Shown here: positions 8,101 through 14,576 of the stretch, piece after piece
Position numbering within the stretch: position 1 is the first letter of the stretch
Layout of the letters: each line of letters begins with the position of its first letter
Origin: Balneolaceae bacterium
GTDB taxonomy: Bacteria > Bacteroidota > Rhodothermia > Balneolales > Balneolaceae
Length of the DNA stretch: 15,513 bases
Reading direction: 5' to 3'
Assembly: GCA_007126675.1 (NCBI GenBank)
Contig: SLAU01000338.1
Coordinates: 1 to 15,513, forward strand
Notes under the pieces: generated by a model
Databases searched by the model: none
What the model saw: only the letters and a program-made list of their open reading frames with translations
Told to the model about the DNA's origin: nothing
Program-made: the position numbers and the translations under genes

Positions 8101-8694
8101 GCCATCGAAGAGTTTGAAGAAGAAAAAGAGCGGCTCGATTTTTACGAAGAGCAGATTCAGGATCTCCAAAAAGCCGAGCAAGAATTACGGCAAACTATTG
8201 ACGAGATCAATCAAACTGCAACTGAGCGGTTTAATGAGACCTTCAAAGAAATACGGGAAAATTTTAAATCTGTTTTTCATACCCTGTTTAAAGAGGATGA
8301 CAATTGTGACCTTCTGCTCGAAGAAAATGTTGAAGATCCGCTGGAAGCAAAAATTGAAATTGTGGCTAACCCGCGTGGTAAGCGGCCATCCAGTATCAAC
8401 CAGCTTTCAGGTGGCGAAAAAACACTCACCGCCATTGCATTGCTGTTTGCGATCTACCTTGTAAAGCCCTCCCCTTTCTGTGTGCTTGATGAGGTTGATG
8501 CTCCGCTTGATGATGCGAATATTGAACGGTTTGCCTCCATGATTCGTCAGTTTGCGGATGAAACTCAGTTTATTATCATTACTCACAATAAGAAAACGAT
8601 GTCAAAAGCAGAGATGATGTACGGAGTAACCATGCCGGAAACCGGCGTAAGCCGTCTTGTGGGTGTTAAGCTTGATGAAGTGGCTGAGGTTTAA
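5173..8694 (+). CDS. smc: Chromosome partition protein SMC
   Basis: The 1173-residue product has the full SMC architecture. The N-terminal ATPase half carries Walker A GPNGCGKS at 31-38. Long coiled-coil stretches rich in Glu, Lys and Leu run over about 170-500 and 665-1000. Between them is a globular hinge (about 505-660) with LAPVGKLL, IALGDAVHYLVVE and GRATFIPL. The C-terminal half has the ABC signature QLSGGEKTLTAIALL (from 1077) and Walker B with PFCVLDEVDAPLDD (1101-1114). Dimers bind DNA and, with ScpA and ScpB (not in this window), organise and segregate the chromosome. The start at ATG 5173 places MYISDLQLHGFKSF at the expected family N-terminus. No key residue is missing. Confidence 0.97.
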   Translation: MYISDLQLHGFKSFAHKTHVKFDSGITAIVGPNGCGKSNIVDAMRWVLGEQRPSLLRSSAMSNVIFNGTAKKKALGLAEVSLTFVNDKGILPVEYSELTITRRLYRSGDSEYLINNTACRLKDIMELFMDTGMSSDAYSVIELKMVEEILNDRNNDRRRLFEEAAGVTRYKDKRKQTLRKLDETLKDLQRLEDILVEVRKKVSSLEKQAEKAAKAKTFKSELVTLDKAYNLHQYVAIEEELDPLKKRINNAEKEKKEIAKKLENLEQREEKSRTELLEKERAEAEARRHVSQLHSGIREMETQVQILEEKISNEEGFIQQHKKDIEQSRKDLEDLEKLKQASSRKLEGFSDELKQSESSLDESKERFTELQQQYSKVRHELFELEISVSSISQKLSAVQSNRIKLESKLENSEDDRERIRNEIEDLEKLISESNKTLQSEKKRLESLTSDLENRENDLQLVMEQRDSLSEKREEFRDEIRSLQSKADSVRSEMELMQSLAESNDALPSSVAWLTENHSGDFKTLAPVGKLLQTDEDHAAPLEIALGDAVHYLVVETMDDAIKASDLLKQENKGRATFIPLKELKNSYKVESESILQFVDVDKKFKPVAELLLGSVLFADTTEQAVKLISKGGTSAVSSGGDLITSDKILKSGSKDKKAGIRLGLKDKLDKLEKKLGKIQDDQKNKQEELEAILKTIQDLNPGQIRNEISELQQNRRNADQSVSRLQSTIQVYEKNVSELKSRKESISSTEGEAREKLESLSPEQNELQDKIEELNKKQEEKKKELQKLEDERAIAQNRYNDAQLKHQDVKNKAGNLEKEIRRAEEGIDTLNSRLESRKELMKQSDEKITSYKDTIVETKNKLAKAKEQKVTADNKLSEAEEASSRQRGVINEIDKELKELRRNKEVNMELVHHLTMAREKFEMQAESLSEYVWETYGILMNQLEEELPEDTTPEEAKKRIAELKQKLNRIGEVNPLAIEEFEEEKERLDFYEEQIQDLQKAEQELRQTIDEINQTATERFNETFKEIRENFKSVFHTLFKEDDNCDLLLEENVEDPLEAKIEIVANPRGKRPSSINQLSGGEKTLTAIALLFAIYLVKPSPFCVLDEVDAPLDDANIERFASMIRQFADETQFIIITHNKKTMSKAEMMYGVTMPETGVSRLVGVKLDEVAEV

Positions 8695-8697
8695 AGA

Positions 8698-8937
8698 ATT
8701 GAGTATCAAGTATTGAGTAATCAGAAGGGTATGAGTAATCCCCTCTTAAGAGGGGAAAGAGTTGGAAAAGAACGCAAAGCGTTGCTTTGAAACTCAGGGG
8801 TGTGTTCCCGGTAACGGCTGTTGCACAAAGAATCAATTTACGTTCAAATTAAATTCTCTACACACCCCTCAATCCCCTCTCGAGAGGGGAAGTTTTGATT
8901 TTGCCCAATTCTCAATACCTGATACTTGATACTCAAT
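8698..8937. repeat. Imperfect inverted repeat element between convergent genes
   Basis: Three word pairs lie in mirror order around a centre near 8820. ATTGAGTATCAAGTAT (8698-8713) is the exact reverse complement of 8922-8937. The self-palindrome CCCCTCTTAAGAGGGG (8740-8755) corresponds to CCCCTCTCGAGAGGGG (8874-8889). AGGGGTGTG (8796-8804) pairs with CACACCCCT (8861-8869). The element fills the whole gap between smc (+) and the TPR lipoprotein gene (-). It could fold into a large stem in RNA from either strand and serve as a bidirectional transcription end, although no T-tract follows the palindromes. The TGA stop of the minus-strand gene (8933-8935) lies inside the right arm. Confidence 0.75.
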
Positions 8938-9880
8938 ACTCCCTACTCAACTCCCCTTCCGCCGCAATAAACCCAAACGCAGGCCAGTTTCCGGCATCGT
9001 AGATCTCTTGCCAAATTTCGAAAGCGCGCTCTTCCCTTCCGTTAATGTAGTGCCAGTTTCCTAAACCGTAGCCGATGGTTGCATTTTGGAGTGCATCATC
9101 CCCGGCACCGGTCAGCCGGTCTGCATCAAAAATACCTTTGAATACGAGCAGCAGTTCCAGGTAAGCGTCATTTTCTATGATTTCTATATCGGGTGTTACG
9201 TGGGCAATCACTTCTCCGGCTTTTTCATCCTGTCCGCTTCGTTTCAGTGCCATGTAGTACCAGTAAAGCGTAGCTATCTCCATATCATCTGTCAGGTCCA
9301 GATTTAATGCATTTTCATAAGCGCGAATCGCTTTATCGAATTCACCTTTTACATAATGCGCCAGGCCAAGATGATACCATACATTCGACTTCAGAGTGCT
9401 GGTGGGGATTCCAAGTTCGTTCGGCAGCCCGTCCGGTTCAACAATATCATCCATTCGGCGCATGAGTACTTCCGCCTTTTCAAAGTCGGAGATGGCATAA
9501 TCGAAAAGCCTGAGTGTAATATAACGGTGGCCCCGGTGACGATACATTCTCGGATCTTCCGAATGCTTGAACACGCCCTCAGTAAAAACACGTACAGCAT
9601 CGCGGTACTCTCCGAGATACGCAGTGCGTCTGCCAAGCCAGATTAAATTCTTTGCATCCTCGGGATCAATCCGGTAATTCTGAATCGCTTTCTCAAGATT
9701 TGCACGAAATTCTTCTTCAACTTCAGGAGCAATTTCAGGTGTATACAGCGTATCGCCCAAAAGCGAAATAGCCTGTACACCTGAGGGCAGATCAGGCAGC
9801 TGATGCTGACGATACTGATCGGAACAGGCGATCTGCAGGCCGGCAAAGAGAATAATTATCGCAAATAAATTGGTTTTCAT
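8933..9880 (-). CDS. TPR-repeat lipoprotein
   Basis: The 315-residue product starts MKTNLFAIIILFAGLQIACSD, a lipoprotein signal peptide with lipobox Leu-Gln-Ile-Ala before Cys19, so the protein is probably anchored in a membrane facing the periplasm. The rest is alpha-helical with tetratricopeptide-like helix pairs near residues 76-109 (LIWLGRRTAYLGEYRDAV), 110-143 (YRHRGHRYITLRLFDYAI), 166-199 (WYHLGLAHYVKGEFDKAI) and 200-233. TPR proteins act as binding scaffolds; no partner or catalytic motif is visible. It begins 3 bp after the stop of the M28 peptidase gene, so the two are cotranscribed and may work together. Its last codons and stop run into a repeat arm, so the C-terminal Ser-Arg-Glu-Tyr may be repeat-derived. 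Confidence 0.88.
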   Translation of the reverse strand: MKTNLFAIIILFAGLQIACSDQYRQHQLPDLPSGVQAISLLGDTLYTPEIAPEVEEEFRANLEKAIQNYRIDPEDAKNLIWLGRRTAYLGEYRDAVRVFTEGVFKHSEDPRMYRHRGHRYITLRLFDYAISDFEKAEVLMRRMDDIVEPDGLPNELGIPTSTLKSNVWYHLGLAHYVKGEFDKAIRAYENALNLDLTDDMEIATLYWYYMALKRSGQDEKAGEVIAHVTPDIEIIENDAYLELLLVFKGIFDADRLTGAGDDALQNATIGYGLGNWHYINGREERAFEIWQEIYDAGNWPAFGFIAAEGELSREY

Positions 9881-9883
9881 AGC

Positions 9884-11131
9884 TCAAAATTGAATAGTAA
9901 ATGTTAACGTCTCGTCATCTCTGAGAACTGTGACCTCCATCGTATCACCTACATCATAATCGCTCAGAGTTTCCATGTACTCATAAATATCAGCAATTTT
10001 TTTATCTCCTATTTGGATAATCAGATCCCCGGCTTCGAGTCCTGCTTCTTTTGCAGGCATACCCTCACGAACACTTGAAATCCGGAATCCTTCACCTCCC
10101 CAATTGTAATCGGGTGTAACTCCGAGCGAAGGACCATCCATCATCACACCGGTTTGTCGAGGGTCGGTTGATTCACGAAATTCAATCTCATCGGGGCTGT
10201 AACGGGATAGTTCTTCTACAGTTTCTATTACATGGCTCATCACTTTTTCGATACCGGTGTAATTGATTTTATCTGCGGTATCGGTCGGACGGTGGTAATC
10301 ATCATGAGTCCCGGTAAAATAATGCAGCACCGGAATGCCTGTCCGATAAAAAGAAGCATGATCACTGGCACCACTGCCGGATGGTGTGCGGGTGATATCA
10401 AGCGAATCATCGGATATATCATCAAGTAGCGAATCCCAAATATCGGCACTACCGGTGCCGAAAATGGTGAGCTTATCTTCTTCCATACGGCCAATCATAT
10501 CCATGTTGATCATTGCAAGAATATCCTCTACATCTATCTCCATCGTATCCACAAAATGGCTCGAGCCGATCAGCCCCAGTTCTTCACCTGAGAATGCGGC
10601 AAACACTACCGATACAGACGGACGATTCTCTGCATAATGCCGTGCAAGTTCCAACAGAGCAGCCGTTCCCGAAGAGTTATCATCCGCGCTGTTGTGGATG
10701 GAAGGCTCACCGCCGTGATCCATCGAAATAATACCGCCGGAGCCCTGCCCGTCGTAATGGGCACCCAGAATAATATACCTGCCGGGATGCTCTTCTCCCT
10801 CAATAAATGCCACCACATTCCTCGAAATGTGGTTCTCCACGTTCATCGCCTGTGGCATTGGGCCTTCGAGGGTAAACTGTTGGAAATATGTACCGTCATC
10901 ACCGGCCGGTGATGCTCCCACTCTCAGAAAATAATCAGCAATGTAATTGGCGGATTCAGCTTCACTGCTCGTTCCGGCAAGACGGCCTTCTCTTTGATCA
11001 TCGGCAAGCCATTCAATATGCTGCTGCAGGCCGGGGAGTTCGGTTTCGGTTTCGTTGCGGTTGGCACAGCCAGCGATAAGAAAAGCGGAGAAAATTGTGA
11101 TGAATAATATTCTGGGGATCATAAACTTCAT
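9884..11131 (-). CDS. M28-family zinc aminopeptidase lipoprotein with C-terminal PDZ domain
   Basis: The 415-residue product starts with a lipoprotein signal (FSAFLIAG before Cys22). The catalytic domain (about 35-310) has the M28 two-zinc set: His125 in ILGAHYDGQG, bridging Asp151 in SADDNSSG, Glu183 (general base) and Glu184 in FSGEELGLIGS, Asp211 in INMDMIG, and His280 in HDDYHRPTD. Residue assignments follow the family pattern. An LAGTSSEAE segment near 51-59 is also typical. Residues about 335-415 form a PDZ domain (FRISSVREGMPAKEAGLEAGDLI, then IGDKKI), which usually binds peptide C-termini. It probably releases N-terminal amino acids from peptides outside the cytoplasm. The TPR lipoprotein gene follows after 3 bp. 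No clear promoter was found upstream of ATG 11131. Confidence 0.93.
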   Translation of the reverse strand: MKFMIPRILFITIFSAFLIAGCANRNETETELPGLQQHIEWLADDQREGRLAGTSSEAESANYIADYFLRVGASPAGDDGTYFQQFTLEGPMPQAMNVENHISRNVVAFIEGEEHPGRYIILGAHYDGQGSGGIISMDHGGEPSIHNSADDNSSGTAALLELARHYAENRPSVSVVFAAFSGEELGLIGSSHFVDTMEIDVEDILAMINMDMIGRMEEDKLTIFGTGSADIWDSLLDDISDDSLDITRTPSGSGASDHASFYRTGIPVLHYFTGTHDDYHRPTDTADKINYTGIEKVMSHVIETVEELSRYSPDEIEFRESTDPRQTGVMMDGPSLGVTPDYNWGGEGFRISSVREGMPAKEAGLEAGDLIIQIGDKKIADIYEYMETLSDYDVGDTMEVTVLRDDETLTFTIQF

Positions 11132-11257
11132 CTGAATCGGTTTGATTGATTTCGCAGGTGAAATGTATGAATATTTTGCCGCAGTTTCTGATGGCGATTT
11201 GAATTGTTTTTATCAATTTCAGACCTGATTGTCGTCACTGGTGATTTGTTGCCAGTT
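11132..11257. other. Upstream region of the M28-TPR operon
   Basis: AT-rich stretch before the peptidase start, expected to hold the minus-strand promoter. TACATTTC on the minus strand near 11158-11165 is a one-mismatch match to the TAnnTTTG -7 box but lacks an upstream TTG at the right distance, so I do not call it. Nothing else is visible. Confidence 0.3.
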
Positions 11258-11493
11258 CACAAAGCGTCCCTGCCGGGACGCAGGCTGTGCTTGCGCAAGT
11301 CATTATTTGCTGCCGACAAAATGAGGCCGTCCCAAAAGTAAATCAATTTATGAACCAGCTTAAATAATTTAGTCCTCTAATCCCTCTCTATTTTTTTAGA
11401 GAGGGAAATAGGGTGAGTCAGAAGAAAGAATCTAAATTATTTAAGCGAGTTTCGATGAATTATACCTTTTGGGACAGCCTCGCGTAATTGAAA
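11258..11493 (-). repeat. REP-like hairpin pair, unit 1 (interrupted by MITE)
   Basis: On the minus strand this unit reads hairpin A then hairpin B, as in units 2 and 4. Hairpin B, at 11258-11285, has the core GCGTCCCTGCCGGGACGC preceded by CACAAA. Hairpin A's conserved tail TTGCTGCCGACAAA lies at 11307-11320, but its GCGTC...GACGC stem is missing and a MITE-like element (11323-11481) takes its place. The outer flank CGCGTAATTGAA resumes at 11481-11492. In unit 3 the same flank directly follows the intact stem, which makes the disruption readable. Confidence 0.7.
11323..11481. mobile_element. MITE-like element with 16-bp terminal inverted repeats
   Basis: The ends are GAGGCCGTCCCAAAAG (11323-11338) and CTTTTGGGACAGCCTC (11466-11481), terminal inverted repeats with one mismatch in 16 bp. 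Inside, GCTTAAATAATTTAG (11358-11372) is the exact reverse complement of 11432-11446, and a central hairpin TCCCTCTCTA/TAGAGAGGGA occupies 11381-11406. There is no coding capacity. The GAGGCTGTCCCAAAAG type of end is seen in several insertion-sequence families, so a full-length IS elsewhere in the genome could mobilise it in trans (inference). No clear target-site duplication is seen, possibly because the target hairpin was lost. Confidence 0.72.
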
Positions 11494-11544
11494 CGTGTTG
11501 ACAATTTGAATAAAATCCTGAAAGTTTTGCTGCTTGCAGCCTTC

Positions 11545-11566
11545 CACAAAACGTTTCGCAGAAACG
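11545..11566 (-). repeat. Solitary B-type hairpin
   Basis: CACAAAACGTTTCGCAGAAACG has the same layout as hairpin B in the other units (CACAAA, then a stem starting with CGT) but with a diverged stem, CGTTTC/GAAACG. It has no recognisable A partner nearby and is probably a decayed or variant copy. Confidence 0.5.
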
Positions 11567-11634
11567 TAATATAGCAATAGCATAATCTTATTCAGATGTA
11601 AATCAAATTCATAGCTATTATAATGCTATCCGCA

Positions 11635-11719
11635 AACCGCGTCCCGGGGGGAACGCTTTGTCGGTAGCAAACGAATGGCAATAATATGATAAAATATCGT
11701 CCTGTAAGGACGCTTTGTG
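11635..11719 (+). repeat. REP-like hairpin pair, unit 2
   Basis: Hairpin A begins AACCGCGTCCC (11635) with a degraded loop (GGGGGGAACGC) and ends in the conserved tail TTTGTCGGTAGCAA (11657-11670). Hairpin B is CGTCCTGTAAGGACG plus CTTTGTG (11698-11719). The A-tail to B distance, order and tails match unit 4 almost exactly. Confidence 0.8.
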
Positions 11720-11783
11720 CATAGCATGATTCTTTAATAGTTTATATCAGAAAATCTTAGCACATGCTATTCTGAAATCAATC

Positions 11784-11866
11784 ATAAGGCGTACCCTCCG
11801 GAACGCAGGCCGTACTCACGCTCTTTCTGGTTGCTACCGATAAAGCGTCTCCATGAGACGCGTAAT
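11784..11866 (-). repeat. REP-like hairpin pair, unit 3 (inverted)
   Basis: This is the same A-B pair in opposite orientation. A diverged B hairpin (GGCGTACCCTCCGGAACGC) is followed by the A tail as TTGCTACCGATAAA (11831-11844) and an intact A stem GCGTCTCCATGAGACGC, then GTAATTGAA. Its alternation with units 2 and 4 gives a BIME-like arrangement. Confidence 0.78.
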
Positions 11867-11924
11867 TGAAGCAGGATGTAAAGATCGAAACAATGATATT
11901 CCCGGCTGCAAATTATCGTTTACT

Positions 11925-12008
11925 AACCGCGTCCCGAAAGGGACGCTTTGTCGGTAGCAATGGATAAACAATTAATGATGAGTTTTCGTCCTGTAAGGAC
12001 GTTTTGTG
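11925..12008 (+). repeat. REP-like hairpin pair, unit 4
   Basis: Hairpin A is perfect here: GCGTCCCGAAAGGGACGC (11929-11946) with a GAAA loop, then TTTGTCGGTAGCAA. Hairpin B (CGTCCTGTAAGGACG, 11987-12001) ends with TTTTGTG at 12008. This is the best-preserved unit, about 55 bp before the thiamine operon promoter. Confidence 0.82.
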
Positions 12009-12062
12009 AATGAAATGCTTCATCAATTGATATAATCAATGATAAAGATCAACGAATAATGG

Positions 12063-12093
12063 TTGAACGTCGTCCGCATCTCCCGTACCTTTG
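12063..12093 (+). promoter_or_regulatory. Bacteroidota-type promoter of the thiamine operon
   Basis: TTG (12063-12065), a 20-bp spacer and TACCTTTG (12086-12093) match the TTG-N19-21-TAnnTTTG consensus of the Bacteroidota primary sigma factor. Transcription would begin near 12098-12102, immediately before the TPP riboswitch, which is the expected geometry. Confidence 0.72.
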
Positions 12094-12106
12094 AGCTTCA
12101 ATCAAC

Positions 12107-12192
12107 AAAGGTTGGGGGTGTCCTGGTTGTAAACGGGACTGAGATCATACCCTGTGAACCTGAACCGGGTTATACCGGCGTAGGGAAACCGA
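12107..12192 (+). ncRNA. TPP (thiamine pyrophosphate) riboswitch, THI element
   Basis: The conserved THI-box blocks appear in order: GGGGTGTCC (12115-12123), CTGAGA (12139-12144), ACCCTGTGAACCTGAACC, a short GGGTTATACC stem-loop, then GGCGTAGGGAA (12177-12187). P1 can form between GGTT (12110-12113) and AACC (12187-12190). The aptamer senses intracellular TPP and in bacteria controls thiamine synthesis or uptake genes. Here it precedes the TonB-dependent receptor gene by about 70 nt. There is no T-tract terminator between aptamer and gene, which points to control of translation. Confidence 0.95.
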
Positions 12193-12220
12193 ACGATCTG
12201 CAGTTTTTTAAAAAAGCTGT

Positions 12221-12260
12221 ACCCCCTCCTTCAATCGAATCTAAAATTGATGGAGGCATC
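12221..12260 (+). promoter_or_regulatory. Predicted SD-sequestering hairpin (riboswitch expression platform)
   Basis: CCTCCTTCAAT (12225-12235) can pair with ATTGATGGAGG (12246-12256) at 10 of 11 positions across a 10-nt loop, burying the GGAGG ribosome binding site (12252-12256) that lies 4 nt before the ATG at 12261. ACCCCC (12221-12226) is also complementary to GGGGGT (12114-12119) in the aptamer, and CCTT (12228-12231) to AAGG (12108-12111). When TPP is absent, the 5' strand could therefore hold the anti-SD strand and free the start. This is a fold read by eye. Confidence 0.65.
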
Positions 12261-14576
12261 ATGTATAAATTTACCATTCTTCTTTTCGGGCTGCTTTTTT
12301 CGGCCCATCTGTTACACGCTCAAACCATTCAGGGAACCGTAACGGATGCTTCAACAGGGAACCCTCTGCACGGAGCTACAATTTTGCAGCAGGGAACCCA
12401 AAATGGAACCGCAACTGACCGGAACGGCCACTTTCTTCTGAACCTGCAAAACGATAGCGATGAAGTTCTGCTGGTTCGTTTCATCGGATTTTCTCAAAAA
12501 GAAGTTTCGGTTTCCGGAACGGATCAAACTCTAAACATCCAGCTTTCCCCGGTCTCATTCAGGGGCAGCGAAATTTTTGTGGAGGATGTACGGGTTGACG
12601 CCGACGCACCCGTTTCTCAAACCACCCTTGGCCGGATTCAAATCGAACAGAATAACATCGGTCAGGATCCGATCTTTACTCTCGATAGGCTTACCCCTTC
12701 CGTTTTAACGCATTCTGACTCGGGCACGCGATTTGTGAACTACGGGTATATGAGGCTGCGTGGTATGGACCAAACCCGAATCAACATGACACTGAACGGC
12801 ATCCCGCTGAATGACATGATCGACCAGGGAGTGTTCTTTTCCAATTTTAACGATTTCGGAAGCAGTATTCAGTCAGTACAGGTGCAGCGCGGTGTAGGTA
12901 CGAGTACACATGGAACGGCTTCTTATGCTGGATCCGTAAATTTCGAATCCCGAAGCATCAGCATGGATGAATCCTCAGCCGGTGTTACACTAACCGGCGG
13001 CGCGTTCAATTCGTACCGCCTCAGCACTGAAGTTAATACCGGATCAATCAATAACTTTGGCCTCTACAGCCGGTTCAGCAAAACCGGATCTGACGGTTAC
13101 CGGCACAATTCAGGAACAGAGTCTACTTCCTTTTTTCTTTCGGGCGGATATTTCGGAAACAGGGACATCATTCGGGTAACCGCATTTACCGGGCAAACCC
13201 AGAACGAGCTGGCGTATGAACCTGTTCCGATCACACTGATCAATGAGAATCCAAGAGCGAACACCCTGTCGGAACATGATGAAGATATTTTTTCTCAGCA
13301 GTTTTTCCAGCTGCAGTACGGCCGCAGCCTTTCCGATCAACTATCACTCACTTCATCCTTGTATTATGGCGGAGCCGGAGGAGATTTCCCGGTAGGATTT
13401 CCGGATGAGGATGGAAATTTCGTTCAGCAGATATTCAGCCTCGAAAATGATCACTACGGCCTGCAATCTTCCCTGCAGTATGAGGGAGAAACCGGCTTAA
13501 ATCTTTCAGGCGGCATTCACCTGTACCGGTTCGACCGCATTAACGAGGAGAGTTTTGCCCCGCAACGACAGAATACATTTTACTCAGATAATTCCCGCAA
13601 AGAGGAGTTCAGTACATTCGCAAAAGCCTCTTACCGGATTGGGAACCTGAAGCTTTACGGAGACCTGCAGCTGCGTGCCGTATGGCTGGAGCTGAATCCT
13701 GACCTGGAATTTCTTGCTCAATCAGTTATATCTACCGCTGATGTAAACGTACCGGTGAGGCAGTGGACATTTCTGAGCCCGAAAGCAGGGATCACCTATT
13801 TTCTGAGTGAAAACCTGAATATCTACGGATCGTTCGGGCGCAGCGGACGCGAACCAACCCGGCATGACATACTGGGCTCTACCAGTATTAACCCCGGAAA
13901 TATTAATGTGGTAAGTAACAGGAATTCGGTAAAAGCTGAATATGTTAATGATTATGAAGCCGGAATCCGTTTCCAGACTGCAGCATTTTCTCTGAATTTG
14001 AATGGATTCTATATGGATTTCAGCAACGAAATTTCTCCCACTGGAGAATTTGTAGCGGAGGGATTTGTGCAGATGCGCGAGAATATTGCCGACAGCTACA
14101 GAACAGGAATTGAAGCCGACTGGCAGTGGCGGCTGCATCGAAGCGTTTCGGTTGCAGGTAATGCCACCTGGATGACCACAAACATCCGTGAGTTTTCGCC
14201 GGGTGGATCAGACGAAGTATTTGAAAATGTGGAATCGATCCTGAGCCCGAACTGGCTGGCAAACGGCACCGTTACCTACTCGCCAGATCCGCGGGTTGAC
14301 CTCTCACTTACCGGGCGTTATATGGGAGAGGCATTTTTGGAACTCACAAACCGAGAGGATATGAAATTGCCATCATTTTTTGTGGCCGACCTGGGAATCG
14401 ATGCAAGGCTGAGATCTAATATTACCGCATCGCTGAATCTCCATAACCTGTTCGACGAACTATACTTTACCAATGGCGCACCGGTTGACACCAACTTTGA
14501 CGGGTTTTTTGATACACCCGGATACATCGTGCAGCCGCCGCGTCATCTGTTCGCTGAAATACAATTTCAATTTTGA
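12261..14576 (+). CDS. TonB-dependent outer-membrane receptor, probable thiamine/precursor importer
   Basis: The 771-residue product begins with a signal peptide (MYKFTILLFGLLFSAHLLHAQ). A carboxypeptidase-regulatory-like domain follows at about 22-98 (GTVTDASTGNPLHGATI, ATDRNGHFLL), then a possible TonB-box region EIFVEDVRV (104-112). The plug domain (about 118-240) has YMRLRGMDQTRINMTLNGIPLND and the RGVGTSTHGTASYAGSVNFES motif (210-230). The rest is a 22-strand-type barrel ending in EIQFQF. I chose ATG 12261, with GGAGG 4 nt upstream; an in-frame GTG at 12063 would run through the riboswitch and lies before the transcript start. The TPP riboswitch and YkoF neighbour imply transport of thiamine or its pyrimidine precursor across the outer membrane. 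The substrate is inferred from context alone. Confidence 0.93.
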   Translation: MYKFTILLFGLLFSAHLLHAQTIQGTVTDASTGNPLHGATILQQGTQNGTATDRNGHFLLNLQNDSDEVLLVRFIGFSQKEVSVSGTDQTLNIQLSPVSFRGSEIFVEDVRVDADAPVSQTTLGRIQIEQNNIGQDPIFTLDRLTPSVLTHSDSGTRFVNYGYMRLRGMDQTRINMTLNGIPLNDMIDQGVFFSNFNDFGSSIQSVQVQRGVGTSTHGTASYAGSVNFESRSISMDESSAGVTLTGGAFNSYRLSTEVNTGSINNFGLYSRFSKTGSDGYRHNSGTESTSFFLSGGYFGNRDIIRVTAFTGQTQNELAYEPVPITLINENPRANTLSEHDEDIFSQQFFQLQYGRSLSDQLSLTSSLYYGGAGGDFPVGFPDEDGNFVQQIFSLENDHYGLQSSLQYEGETGLNLSGGIHLYRFDRINEESFAPQRQNTFYSDNSRKEEFSTFAKASYRIGNLKLYGDLQLRAVWLELNPDLEFLAQSVISTADVNVPVRQWTFLSPKAGITYFLSENLNIYGSFGRSGREPTRHDILGSTSINPGNINVVSNRNSVKAEYVNDYEAGIRFQTAAFSLNLNGFYMDFSNEISPTGEFVAEGFVQMRENIADSYRTGIEADWQWRLHRSVSVAGNATWMTTNIREFSPGGSDEVFENVESILSPNWLANGTVTYSPDPRVDLSLTGRYMGEAFLELTNREDMKLPSFFVADLGIDARLRSNITASLNLHNLFDELYFTNGAPVDTNFDGFFDTPGYIVQPPRHLFAEIQFQF

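Noticed and set aside
5173..8694. RecN, RecF or other SMC-like ATPase instead of SMC
   Set aside because: The length of 1173 residues, central hinge and DEVDAPLDD Walker B are those of true SMC. RecN and RecF are much shorter.
11258..12008. Possible CRISPR array
   Set aside because: Repeats are palindromic, occur in both orientations, vary in sequence and have irregular spacing. There are no uniform spacers and no cas genes.
11132..12062. Hidden small protein gene or tRNA in the long gene-free stretch
   Set aside because: All frames on both strands are short and cross the hairpin repeats, and I see no cloverleaf with a T-arm motif. The content is explained by repeats and the MITE.
12063..12260. 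N-terminal extension of the receptor from a GTG at 12063 (66 extra residues)
   Set aside because: It reads through the TPP riboswitch, begins at the -33 promoter element before the likely transcript start, and hides the true signal peptide. The ATG at 12261 has GGAGG upstream and a canonical signal peptide.
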